Assembly: GCA_030642645.1 (NCBI GenBank) | Contig: DAOWNJ010000026.1 | Coordinates: forward strand, 1 to 9,839 | Direction: 5' to 3' | Length of the DNA stretch: 9,839 nucleotides | Source: Dehalococcoidia bacterium | GTDB lineage: Bacteria > Chloroflexota > Dehalococcoidia > E44-bin15 > DAOWNJ01 | In this document: piece by piece, positions 1-6,407 of the stretch | Layout of the letters: each line of letters opens with the position of its first letter | How positions within the stretch are numbered: the stretch's first letter is position 1 | Made by a program: the position numbers and the translations under genes | The notes under the pieces: generated by a model | The model's database searches: none | What the model was told of the DNA's origin: nothing | Seen by the model: only the letters and a program-made list of their open reading frames with translations

Positions 1-1
1 A

Positions 2-1018
2 CCAGCCTATATTCGGGAAATGCTCCCCAACATCGTGATGCAGCATTTCACACACATCCCCTGGCCTGATCCCGGATACTGGCATATTCTCCCGGCACCG
101 ATGCGGGAGGAGATATGCCGAAGCCTTTGCTCAAGCGACATTGTTGGGTTTCAGACCAGGCGCGATGTTCGCAACTTTCTCAATACCTGCGATTTCTTCC
201 TAGATGATGCCGATGTAGATATTCACTCCCATACGGTGACAAGAAATGGCCACACCACCAGGGTGGTAGCTTATCCCATATCTGTTGATGTGGCCAACCT
301 GAGGGAGCTAGTCACATCAGAGTGGGTGAGGAACTATGAAAGGGAGCTTCGTCCCCTCTGTGGAGCGAAGACCATTGTCAGGGTGGATAGGGCTGACCCA
401 AGCAAAAACATCCTCCGCGGACTTGAGGCCTTCGATATACTCCTTGAGCGATATCCTCGCCTCATCGGCCAGGTGAACATGCTCGCCTTCCTCGTCCCAT
501 CCCGCACAGATATCAAGCAATATCAAAGGTATATGGAAGATATAGCAGGACTGGTGAGGTCGATCAACAATAAGTATGGGACCGAGGAGTGGAAGCCGAT
601 AAGGGTATTCTATGAGAACAACTACCCCCAGGCTATCGCTGGCCTGCGCCTCTATGATGTTCTCCTGGTGAACTCGCTCTACGATGGCATGAACCTTGTA
701 GCCAAGGAGGGGCCGATCGTTAATGAGCGAAATGGCATCCTCATCCTTTCCGATACTGTAGGTGCCTATGAGCAGCTCAAGGATGGGGCTATCTCCATCT
801 CTCCGGTGGACATTGAAGGGACTGTGGAGGCGCTGTATAAAGCCCTGATGATGCCAGAGGGGGAGAGGAAGAGCCGAGCCATAATCCTGAGGAGAACCAT
901 CGAAGAGGAGGACATAACCCTGTGGCTCACTCGCCAGCTCAACGACCTTCTGGCTGTGGAGCAGGAAAGGCATGAGCAAGCCATCCTAAGAAGCTTTCTA
1001 CGTCAGCTACACCGTTGA
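2..1018 (+). CDS. otsA: Trehalose-6-phosphate synthase (GT20), 5' end missing
   Basis: The enzyme transfers glucose from a nucleotide sugar to glucose-6-phosphate, giving trehalose-6-phosphate in the cytosol. The frame is already open at the left edge: codons from position 2 read PAYIREM, which matches the region just after the HDYHL motif of the family. The N-terminal third is therefore outside the window, and the ATG at 20 is internal. About 338 residues are visible. They include FTHIPWPDP (residues 16-24 of the visible part), DRADPSK with the Arg (130) and Lys (135) that correspond to E. coli OtsA Arg262 and Lys267, and DGMNLVAKE with Asp (228) and Glu (236) corresponding to Asp361 and Glu369. 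The active site looks intact. The DPSKN variant replaces the DYSKG of enterobacterial OtsA, so use of ADP- or GDP-glucose, or a related product such as glucosylglycerol-phosphate, cannot be excluded. The 3' end overlaps otsB on the other strand by 80 bp. Confidence 0.93.
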   Translation, partial: PAYIREMLPNIVMQHFTHIPWPDPGYWHILPAPMREEICRSLCSSDIVGFQTRRDVRNFLNTCDFFLDDADVDIHSHTVTRNGHTTRVVAYPISVDVANLRELVTSEWVRNYERELRPLCGAKTIVRVDRADPSKNILRGLEAFDILLERYPRLIGQVNMLAFLVPSRTDIKQYQRYMEDIAGLVRSINNKYGTEEWKPIRVFYENNYPQAIAGLRLYDVLLVNSLYDGMNLVAKEGPIVNERNGILILSDTVGAYEQLKDGAISISPVDIEGTVEALYKALMMPEGERKSRAIILRRTIEEEDITLWLTRQLNDLLAVEQERHEQAILRSFLRQLHR

Positions 1019-1754
1019 GGTAAAGGTCAACCTCCTCTCCTAACCCCCTTGGTGTTTCAGCAGCAATTACGCTGACCGCCAGTCCATCGAGTGACCCGCT
1101 ACGGATTGCCCTGAAGGCATCGACATCGGTGATGTCATCCCCAATATAGATGCCCCCTTGAAGGCGATAGCCATCCACAAGCTCAAGGACAGCGGAGCCC
1201 TTGTTTACACCAATGGGAGGGCGAAGCTCCACCACCATCCGTCCCTCCATAATTTGAAACCCTCTAGCTTCGGTGGAGCCATCTATGGCTTTCAGTACCT
1301 CCCCCCTCACTCCCTCCCGGTCAAGGCATAGCCGATAATGGATGGAAAGGGAAGGGCCTTTGTTCTCGAAGAATATGCCCTCGATGGCGAGGAGGCTTTC
1401 CAATTCGCCTTCAATTACCTTCACCTTTTCAGTATATTGAGAAAGGCCATCAACAGGTCTAAAACACTCCGCTTCCCACCACTCAAGTCCATGGTTACCA
1501 ATATAGACCACCCCACTAACCCCAACCATTCGCCTGAGCTCCTCGACCTGCCTCCCCGAGACACAAGCCACTACATCGAGCCTCTTTGAGAGGATACTCA
1601 GGTAACTGCGTATAGCCGGTGAGATGGTGGCCCCCCGTGGAGAGTCCACGATCTCACTTATGGTGCCATCGAAATCGGTGATGAGCCCGAATGGAGATAG
1701 AGCAAGAAGCCTCTCCACCAAGTCGAGGTGGTCAAAGAGATATAAACTGGAAAT
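939..1754 (-). CDS. otsB: Trehalose-6-phosphate phosphatase (HAD family)
   Basis: The enzyme dephosphorylates trehalose-6-phosphate to trehalose. HAD motifs occur in order (numbered from the start chosen here): DFDGT with nucleophile Asp27 and general acid Asp29, SGR at 66-68, NHGLEW at 87-92, Lys185 in VNKGSA, and GDDITDVDAF at 205-214. It has 271 residues, about the family length. The start is uncertain. The upstream gene's stop lies at 1760-1762, directly after a strong GGGGAGG (1763-1769), and 8 nt further on the only codon in frame is ATT (1752-1754), a rare initiator. Alternatives are GTG at 1838, which would overlap the upstream gene by 79 bp and lacks a ribosome site, or TTG 1721 and GTG 1718, which also lack one but still precede DFDGT. 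It is the last gene of the minus-strand string. Its C-terminus, including a normal VESFLGWL ending, lies antisense to the end of otsA. Confidence 0.92.
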   Translation of the reverse strand: MSSLYLFDHLDLVERLLALSPFGLITDFDGTISEIVDSPRGATISPAIRSYLSILSKRLDVVACVSGRQVEELRRMVGVSGVVYIGNHGLEWWEAECFRPVDGLSQYTEKVKVIEGELESLLAIEGIFFENKGPSLSIHYRLCLDREGVRGEVLKAIDGSTEARGFQIMEGRMVVELRPPIGVNKGSAVLELVDGYRLQGGIYIGDDITDVDAFRAIRSGSLDGLAVSVIAAETPRGLGEEVDLYLNGVADVESFLGWLAHAFPAPQPEGR

Positions 1755-1759
1755 GCTTT

Positions 1760-2569
1760 CTACCTCCCCTTGAACTCGGGCTCCCTCTTCTCCAGGAACG
1801 ACCTGACCCCTTCCTTGAAGTCCTCTGTCTGCATACACAGGCCCTGGACATAGATCTCATGTTCGATCTGCGATGCCAGATTCGTCTCGGCAGCTCCCTG
1901 GTAAAGGGCTCGCTTGGCTCGCTGAACAGTAATCGGGGGCATCTTTGCTATCCTTGCCGCCATCTCCCTTGCTGCATTCATCAGCTCATCATGGGGAACA
2001 ACCCTGTTCACGATCCCGATGCGCTCCGCCTCTTCAGCACCGATCGTCGCGCCGGTGAACACAAGCTCACAGGCCCTGCCGATGCCAACCAGCCTGGGCA
2101 GAAGATATGTTGATCCGGTATCCGGGATGAGCCCCCTCATAATGAATGCCTGAGAGAACCTTGCCAACTCCGATGCTATCCTTATATCGCAGGCTATAGC
2201 GATGCTGAAGCCCGCCCCATACGCCGGGCCATTTACAGCGGCGATTACTGGTATATCCAGATTTCTTATCTGAAAGGCCACCGATGCCACGCTGGGCAGA
2301 CCCAGAATAAAGCGGCCCACAGCCGTTTCAAGGATCGGCCTGCCCTCAGCAATAACGGCCAGCAAACCAACATCATAGCCTGAAGAAAAGCCCCTTCCCG
2401 CGCCAGTGATGATCAAGACCCTTATTTCTCTGTCCTCACTCACCTCCCGTATCGCCGCCTCAGAGTCCTCCTCCAGACGGTGGTTCCAGGCATTGAGGGC
2501 CTCGGGACGATTGAGGGTTATGGTTGCAACCCCCTCTTCCTTTTGAAGAATGGCGCTCTCGTAGTCCAT
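1760..2569 (-). CDS. PaaG-like enoyl-CoA isomerase/hydratase (crotonase superfamily), copy 1
   Basis: A 269-residue crotonase-fold protein acting on an acyl-CoA thioester. Oxyanion-hole segments are GRGFSSGYD (58-66) and AVNGPAYGAGFS (111-122). The two Glu residues of classical enoyl-CoA hydratase (rat Glu144 and Glu164) are replaced by Ser122 and Phe142. Asp150 in LIPDTGST is present; the same Asp is catalytic in E. coli PaaG, and the C-terminal EDFKEGVRSFLEKREPEFKG also resembles PaaG. Double-bond isomerisation or a ring-acyl-CoA step is therefore likelier than simple hydration (inference from the family). The physiological substrate is unknown. The start is ATG with AGGAGG 8 nt upstream. 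It follows mscS by 19 bp and is followed directly by otsB. It is a paralogue of the gene at 3441-4229, with roughly half the residues identical by eye. Confidence 0.9.
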   Translation of the reverse strand: MDYESAILQKEEGVATITLNRPEALNAWNHRLEEDSEAAIREVSEDREIRVLIITGAGRGFSSGYDVGLLAVIAEGRPILETAVGRFILGLPSVASVAFQIRNLDIPVIAAVNGPAYGAGFSIAIACDIRIASELARFSQAFIMRGLIPDTGSTYLLPRLVGIGRACELVFTGATIGAEEAERIGIVNRVVPHDELMNAAREMAARIAKMPPITVQRAKRALYQGAAETNLASQIEHEIYVQGLCMQTEDFKEGVRSFLEKREPEFKGR

Positions 2570-2588
2570 CTTATTTACCTCCTATATT

Positions 2589-3434
2589 CTATTTAGTGGG
2601 GCTGTTTCCAAAATATACCTTTGTATGGGGCCAGGGGATCTCGATCCCCTCCTCATCGAATGTCTTCTTTATCCTTCTTCTCAGTTCCCCCATAACCTCC
2701 CACTGCCTTACTGGCTTTGTCTCTCCCAGTATCTTTATCTCGATCCCGGAGTCTCCCAATTTGTCCACCCTGAGCACCTGGGGCGGGTTAATCATCAGCG
2801 AGCCCCAGTATTCGTCCTCAGCCATCTCCCTCCCCACCCTGTTCAAAACCTCAAATACCCTGTCGAGGTCCTCCCCGTAGCCAACGCTTATATTCAGATT
2901 CACCCTCGCCCATTCCTTTGTCAAGTTTGAGGAAACCCTTATCTCACCATTGGGGACAACATGGATTGTCCCATCCAGGTCCCTGAGCACGGTCTTCCTA
3001 AGGCCAACCTCCTCCACAGTCCCAGCGATACCGGCGATATTGACCCAATCGCCAACCCCGTAATGATTCTCCATCAGGATAAACAGCCCTGCGATTACAT
3101 CCCTGATCAGGCTCTGAGCGCCCAGACCGACCGCGAGACCAACGACCCCAAGCCCGGCCAAAGCTGGCATTATATCTATTCCCGCCTCGGAGAGGACCAT
3201 AAAGAGAGCGATCAGTATGATAACGACCACACCCGTCCTCACAAAGACCGTAGAAAGGGTGTCCGACCTCTTCTTGATCTCCTCCTCAGGGTGCCCAGCC
3301 ATCCTTCTTGAGACCGTCGCCTTCACCGCCCGTGGGATGAGCCTCCTCACGATGAGGTAGACGATGAGGGAGATGAGGATGATAACCAGTATCCTGGTGC
3401 CATGCTCCAATAGCCAATCGGTAAACCCTGGCAT
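2589..3434 (-). CDS. MscS-family mechanosensitive ion channel
   Basis: A 281-residue inner-membrane channel of the small-conductance class, which opens on membrane tension during hypo-osmotic shock and releases solutes. Three hydrophobic segments are visible: TM1 about 14-33, TM2 about 66-84, and the pore-lining TM3 about 89-121, with the Gly/Ala-rich stretch GLGVVGLAVGLGAQSLIRD. The beta domain follows (GVGDWVNIAGIAGTVEEV), with VVPNGEI at 159-165 matching the VIPNGKI of E. coli MscS, and the alpha/beta domain ends in EGIEIPWPHTKVYF. The length equals that of E. coli MscS. The start is ATG with an AGGAG site overlapping the stop codon of the upstream crotonase gene, 6 bp away, which suggests translational coupling. 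Its place in a string with otsB fits an osmotic-stress role (inference). Confidence 0.94.
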   Translation of the reverse strand: MPGFTDWLLEHGTRILVIILISLIVYLIVRRLIPRAVKATVSRRMAGHPEEEIKKRSDTLSTVFVRTGVVVIILIALFMVLSEAGIDIMPALAGLGVVGLAVGLGAQSLIRDVIAGLFILMENHYGVGDWVNIAGIAGTVEEVGLRKTVLRDLDGTIHVVPNGEIRVSSNLTKEWARVNLNISVGYGEDLDRVFEVLNRVGREMAEDEYWGSLMINPPQVLRVDKLGDSGIEIKILGETKPVRQWEVMGELRRRIKKTFDEEGIEIPWPHTKVYFGNSPTK

Positions 3435-3440
3435 GATCTC

Positions 3441-4229
3441 CTATCTGCCCTTAAATTCAGGCTCCCTCTTCTCCAGGAACGACTTGATCCCCTCCTGAAA
3501 GTCCTCAGTCTGAGTGGTTATGCTTACCGCCAAACCCTCGTAGGACTGGGAGACGGCGAAATCACTGACATCGAGCCCCTTATAAACCATGCGCTTGGTC
3601 AGCTCGATGGCCACTGAGGGCATACTTGTTATCCTACCCGCAAGCTCCCTGGCCACCTTCATCAAATCCTCATCGGGAACAACCCAGCTCACCAGACCTA
3701 TTCGCTCCGCCTCCCTGGCGTCGATTATATCGCCGGTCCACATAAGCTCAAGGGCTTTCGCTATCCCCACAATCCTTGGCAGAAGATATGATGCCCCGGT
3801 ATCAGGAGCGAGCGCCCTCCTTATGAATATAGCGCTAAATCTGGCGCTCTGGGCTGCTATCCTGATATCACAACCGAGTGCAATGGAAAACCCCGCCCCG
3901 GCAGCGATGCCGTTTACCGCAGCGACTACCGGCTTCTCTACATCATGGAGACTCCGTCCAATCCTGCTGAAAAAACCAACGGGCTCAAGGAGAAGCCTTC
4001 GTGTCATCTCCGCCTTCTCCGCCTGGGTGAGGTCAGCGCCGGAGCAGAAACCACGCCCAGCCCCGGTGATGATCAACGCCTTTACCTCATCATCCCGGTT
4101 TGTCTCCCCAAGCGCCTGGACGATCTCTTCCATTAAAGCGTCGCTCAGGGCATTGAGTTTATCGGGGCGGTTTAGTGTCATGGTGGCGACTCCCCCACAC
4201 TTCTCCAGAATCAAGCTTTGATAGCCCAC
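3441..4229 (-). CDS. PaaG-like enoyl-CoA isomerase/hydratase (crotonase superfamily), copy 2
   Basis: A 262-residue crotonase, the same length as E. coli PaaG. Oxyanion-hole segments are GRGFCSGAD (58-66) and AVNGIAAGAGFS (104-115). Both classical hydratase Glu positions are lost, as in copy 1 (Ser115 and Ile134), while Asp143 in APDTGAS is kept, so isomerase-type chemistry on an acyl-CoA is expected (family knowledge; substrate unknown). The start chosen is GTG at 4227-4229, because GGAGG sits 6 nt upstream and the protein then begins GYQSLILEK, aligning with copy 1. The same frame is open further upstream to 4361, but that would run across the promoter and into comM, and it adds a non-family leader. 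It is the first gene of the string and its stop is 6 bp from mscS. The last 24 residues are nearly identical to those of copy 1. Confidence 0.92.
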   Translation of the reverse strand: MGYQSLILEKCGGVATMTLNRPDKLNALSDALMEEIVQALGETNRDDEVKALIITGAGRGFCSGADLTQAEKAEMTRRLLLEPVGFFSRIGRSLHDVEKPVVAAVNGIAAGAGFSIALGCDIRIAAQSARFSAIFIRRALAPDTGASYLLPRIVGIAKALELMWTGDIIDAREAERIGLVSWVVPDEDLMKVARELAGRITSMPSVAIELTKRMVYKGLDVSDFAVSQSYEGLAVSITTQTEDFQEGIKSFLEKREPEFKGR

Positions 4230-4262
4230 TTTGCACCTCCCACTTAAGACTACCCTATACCA

Positions 4263-4298
4263 ATTATAATTATAACGAGAGAGAAACGAGGATAGCAA
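4263..4298 (-). promoter_or_regulatory. Sigma-70 promoter for the crotonase-mscS-crotonase-otsB string
   Basis: Read on the minus strand: TTGCTA (4293-4298) as the -35 box, an 18-bp spacer, and a perfect TATAAT -10 box (4269-4274). A second TATAAT follows immediately at 4263-4268. The start codon at 4229 would follow a leader of about 30 nt carrying GGGAGG. It lies in the 83-bp gap after comM and is the only AT-rich, promoter-like stretch before this gene string. Confidence 0.6.
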
Positions 4299-4312
4299 GC
4301 AAAAACAGGGTG

Positions 4313-5833
4313 CTAGGAGAGCCTCCTCGGGCGATACTGTATCGCCTCGGCAAGATGGCATGTCTCGATCACCTCAGAGCCTGAGAGGTCGGCGATGGTC
4401 CGGGCGAGCTTGAGGATACGGTGAAAGGCACGAGCGGAGAGGTAAAGCTGCTTCATCGCCGCCCTTAAGAGCCCCTGGGCAGCGGGAACCACTTGACAGA
4501 ACTCCTTCACCTCTACCGGCATCATATCGGCATTGGTGAGAAGCCTTGCCCCCCTGAACCTCTCACACTGCATATGGCGTGCCTCCTCAACCCTGGCCCG
4601 AACACCCTCCGAATCCTCACCCACCCCATCATCCACCAGCTTCTCATACTCAACCCTTGGAACCTCAACGAATATGTCGATCCGATCCAGGAGGGGCCCA
4701 CTAACCCTCTTCTGATAGCGAGAGACAAGGCTCGGGGAGCAGGTGCACTCCTTAACAGGGTCGCCATAGTAGCCGCAGGGGCAGGGGTTCATCGCCGCAA
4801 CCAGCATGAAGTTTGCCGGGAAGGTGACGCTTCCCTGGGCGCGGCTTATGGTGACCACCTTATCCTCCATTGGCTGGCGCAGGACCTCGAGTGCAGCATG
4901 CCCGAACTCGGGCAACTCATCGAGAAAGAGGACACCGCGGTGGCTAAGGCTTATCTCCCCCGGCCTAGGCCACCTCCCCCCACCGACAAGCCCGGCATGG
5001 GAGATAGTATAGTGAGGGGATCGAAATGGCCTCTGGGTGATAAGCGGGGTCTCTGAAGGCAAGAGCCCACTCACACTATACACCTTGGTAACCTCCACGG
5101 CCTCCTCAGTGGTCATCTTGGGGAGGATGGAGGGGAGGGACCGGGCCAGGAGCGTCTTTCCGCTCCCCGGCGGGCCGCTCATAATCAGGTTATGCCCCCC
5201 CGCAGCCGCCACCTCAAGCGCCCTCTTGACATGCTCCTGCCCCTTTATGTGTGCCAAGTCAACAGCCGACCAGCTAGCTTGAGCCACCCCCTCCCCCTCT
5301 TCCGGAATATACTCTGGAATGATCATCTCACCACGAAGGTGAGCCACAAGCTCCCCAAGGGATGAAACCGGGACGATCCTAACCCCCTCTACAAGTGATG
5401 CTTCCCTGGCATCGATAGCGGGGACAAAAACCGAGGAAAGCCCCATCTCCCTGGCAAAGGAGACCATGGAGAGGATGCCGTGGGTATGGCGAAGTGTGCC
5501 ATCAAGGGAGAGCTCACCAAGGAAAAGGGTCTGGGAGACATCTGAGGAGAGCTGCTCAGAGCTGAGGAGGATACCAACTGCAATGGGCAGGTCGTAGGCA
5601 GGGCCTTCCTTCCTCAGGTCAGCGGGGGCAAGGTTGACCGTAATCCTCTTTGCTGGGAAATCGCAGCCAGAGTTTCTGATGGCAGCCCTGACCCTCTCCC
5701 TCGCCTCCTGAACAGCGGCATCAGGGAGTCCAACGATATTCAGGGCGGGGAGGCCACTGGAGATATCGACCTCCACCTCCACATCCCTTGCATCGAGACC
5801 AACCACCGCCGCCGTCCTCACCTTTGCTAACAT
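4313..5833 (-). CDS. comM: ComM/YifB-type Mg-chelatase-like AAA+ ATPase
   Basis: A 506-residue protein, the same length as E. coli ComM (YifB). In naturally transformable bacteria ComM is a hexameric helicase that promotes branch migration during integration of incoming DNA. Domains in order: an N-terminal ChlI/Lon-like domain (about 1-170, with ISSGLPALNIVGLPD and NLAPADLRKEGPAYDLPIA), the AAA+ core with Walker A GPPGSGKT (220-227) and Walker B VLFLDE (301-306), a four-Cys segment NPCPCGYYGDPVKECTC (349-365), LLDRIDIFVEVP with the conserved Arg384, and a C-terminal Mg-chelatase domain ending in the LSARAFHRILKLARTIADL helix. The start is ATG 5831-5833, which aligns with family members. The frame stays open to 6157, but that extension is antisense to tatA. 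No ribosome site precedes the ATG; the transcript appears leaderless. It diverges from tatA. Confidence 0.95.
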   Translation of the reverse strand: MLAKVRTAAVVGLDARDVEVEVDISSGLPALNIVGLPDAAVQEARERVRAAIRNSGCDFPAKRITVNLAPADLRKEGPAYDLPIAVGILLSSEQLSSDVSQTLFLGELSLDGTLRHTHGILSMVSFAREMGLSSVFVPAIDAREASLVEGVRIVPVSSLGELVAHLRGEMIIPEYIPEEGEGVAQASWSAVDLAHIKGQEHVKRALEVAAAGGHNLIMSGPPGSGKTLLARSLPSILPKMTTEEAVEVTKVYSVSGLLPSETPLITQRPFRSPHYTISHAGLVGGGRWPRPGEISLSHRGVLFLDELPEFGHAALEVLRQPMEDKVVTISRAQGSVTFPANFMLVAAMNPCPCGYYGDPVKECTCSPSLVSRYQKRVSGPLLDRIDIFVEVPRVEYEKLVDDGVGEDSEGVRARVEEARHMQCERFRGARLLTNADMMPVEVKEFCQVVPAAQGLLRAAMKQLYLSARAFHRILKLARTIADLSGSEVIETCHLAEAIQYRPRRLS

Positions 5834-5839
5834 ATTGCG

Positions 5840-5868
5840 ATTATAGCAGAGGTATCCTTCAGGCTCAA
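5840..5868 (-). promoter_or_regulatory. comM promoter, predicted leaderless start
   Basis: On the minus strand: -35 TTGAGC (5863-5868), 17-bp spacer, perfect TATAAT (5840-5845). Only six bases, CGCAAT, separate the -10 box from the comM ATG. Transcription should then begin at or within a base or two of the A of the start codon, giving a leaderless mRNA. This agrees with the absence of any purine-rich ribosome site. Confidence 0.65.
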
Positions 5869-5887
5869 GCGAACTGCTTGTTTTGAG
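5864..5887. promoter_or_regulatory. Dyad between the divergent comM and tatA promoters
   Basis: Two nested inverted repeats: CAAGC-GAACT-GCTTG (5866-5880) and CTCAA (5864-5868) paired with TTGAG (5883-5887). The dyad spans both -35 boxes (comM 5863-5868, tatA 5878-5883), so one bound regulator could act on both promoters. The arms are only 5 bp, so chance occurrence is possible. Confidence 0.3.
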
Positions 5888-5906
5888 AACGCCACCGTGA
5901 TATACT
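5878..5906 (+). promoter_or_regulatory. Candidate tatABC promoter
   Basis: -35 TTGTTT (5878-5883), 17-bp spacer, -10 TATACT (5901-5906; five of six consensus bases). The predicted leader of about 48 nt ends in a GGGGGGAGGAG ribosome site 4 nt before the tatA ATG. The -35 box is weak (three of six). Confidence 0.5.
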
Positions 5907-5960
5907 AAATCGATGATCGGTGGAAAGCCTGGCTGAATAAATGTAAAGGGGGGAGGAGAT

Positions 5961-6161
5961 ATGCCAAGATTGGGAGCTTTGGAGATCGGGCTTATCGTGC
6001 TGGTGGTCCTGATTGTCTTTGGTGCTGGGAAGCTGCCGCAGGTCTTCGGAGCCTTAGGCAAAGGGATCCGCGAGTTCCGCAGGGGCAAATCTGGGGAGGA
6101 GGAGCTCAGCAAGCCAAAGGAGGCCAAGGAGATCACCGCATCTGGTGAGGAAGCCAAGTAA
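5961..6161 (+). CDS. tatA: Sec-independent translocase subunit TatA
   Basis: A 66-residue membrane protein. TatA oligomerises to form the passage for folded, twin-arginine-signal proteins. After a short N-terminus (MPRLGALEI) comes one hydrophobic helix (about 8-22), the hinge FGAGKLP (20-26), the amphipathic helix VFGALGKGIREFRRG and a charged, disordered tail. This is the standard TatA/E pattern and length. Translation starts at ATG with GGAGG 4 nt upstream. It is the first gene of a three-gene operon; tatB follows after 42 bp. Confidence 0.94.
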   Translation: MPRLGALEIGLIVLVVLIVFGAGKLPQVFGALGKGIREFRRGKSGEEELSKPKEAKEITASGEEAK

Positions 6162-6179
6162 ACCGAGCTATCACTCGGT
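6162..6179 (+). other. Small hairpin between tatA and tatB
   Basis: A perfect 6-bp inverted repeat, ACCGAG-CTATCA-CTCGGT, begins directly after the tatA stop codon. There is no T tract, so it is not an ordinary intrinsic terminator. It could protect the tatA message 3' end or attenuate read-through, keeping TatA in excess over TatB and TatC as seen in other bacteria (inference). Confidence 0.4.
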
Positions 6180-6203
6180 GAGTGCCGGGTAGGGATTGAC
6201 TCT

Positions 6204-6407
6204 ATGAGTATCGGCCCCCTTGAAGTGCTTGTTATCCTTGTTGTCGCCCTGCTGGTCGTCGGCCCGCAGAGACTGCCCAGGGTCGCCCGTGATCTGGGTA
6301 GGGCGATGAGCCACTTCAGGCAGGCTTATAACAACCTTAAAGAAGAGATAAACCAGGAACTGGATGTCCTGGATGAGGAAGAAAAGTCCGGACAGGGAAA
6401 GAAATAG
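6204..6407 (+). CDS. tatB: Sec-independent translocase subunit TatB (TatA/B family)
   Basis: A 67-residue membrane protein with one N-terminal helix (about 6-19), then GPQRLPRVARDLGRAMSHFR, the GPxxLP hinge that marks TatB rather than the FGxxKLP of TatA. TatB works with TatC to recognise twin-arginine signal peptides. It is much shorter than E. coli TatB (171 residues), lacking most of the long coiled cytosolic region and ending in a charged tail. A TatA-type role cannot be ruled out, but gene order A-B-C and the Pro in the hinge favour TatB. The ribosome site is weak (AGGGA well upstream). The last 44 bp overlap tatC. Confidence 0.85.
   Translation: MSIGPLEVLVILVVALLVVGPQRLPRVARDLGRAMSHFRQAYNNLKEEINQELDVLDEEEKSGQGKK

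Noticed and set aside
317..979. Long minus-strand open frame inside otsA
   Set aside because: Antisense shadow of a conserved GT20 coding region, with no recognisable motifs.
1691..2113. Plus-strand open frame over the otsB/crotonase junction
   Set aside because: Shadow of two well-supported minus-strand genes, without family similarity.
4230..4361. Upstream extension of the second crotonase gene
   Set aside because: It would cross a TATAAT promoter and the comM stop. The GTG at 4229 has a good ribosome site and matches the paralogue's start.
5834..6157. Upstream extension of the comM frame by 108 residues
   Set aside because: The extra part is antisense to tatA, is rich in Ser and Pro without family similarity, and the ATG at 5833 gives the exact family length of 506.
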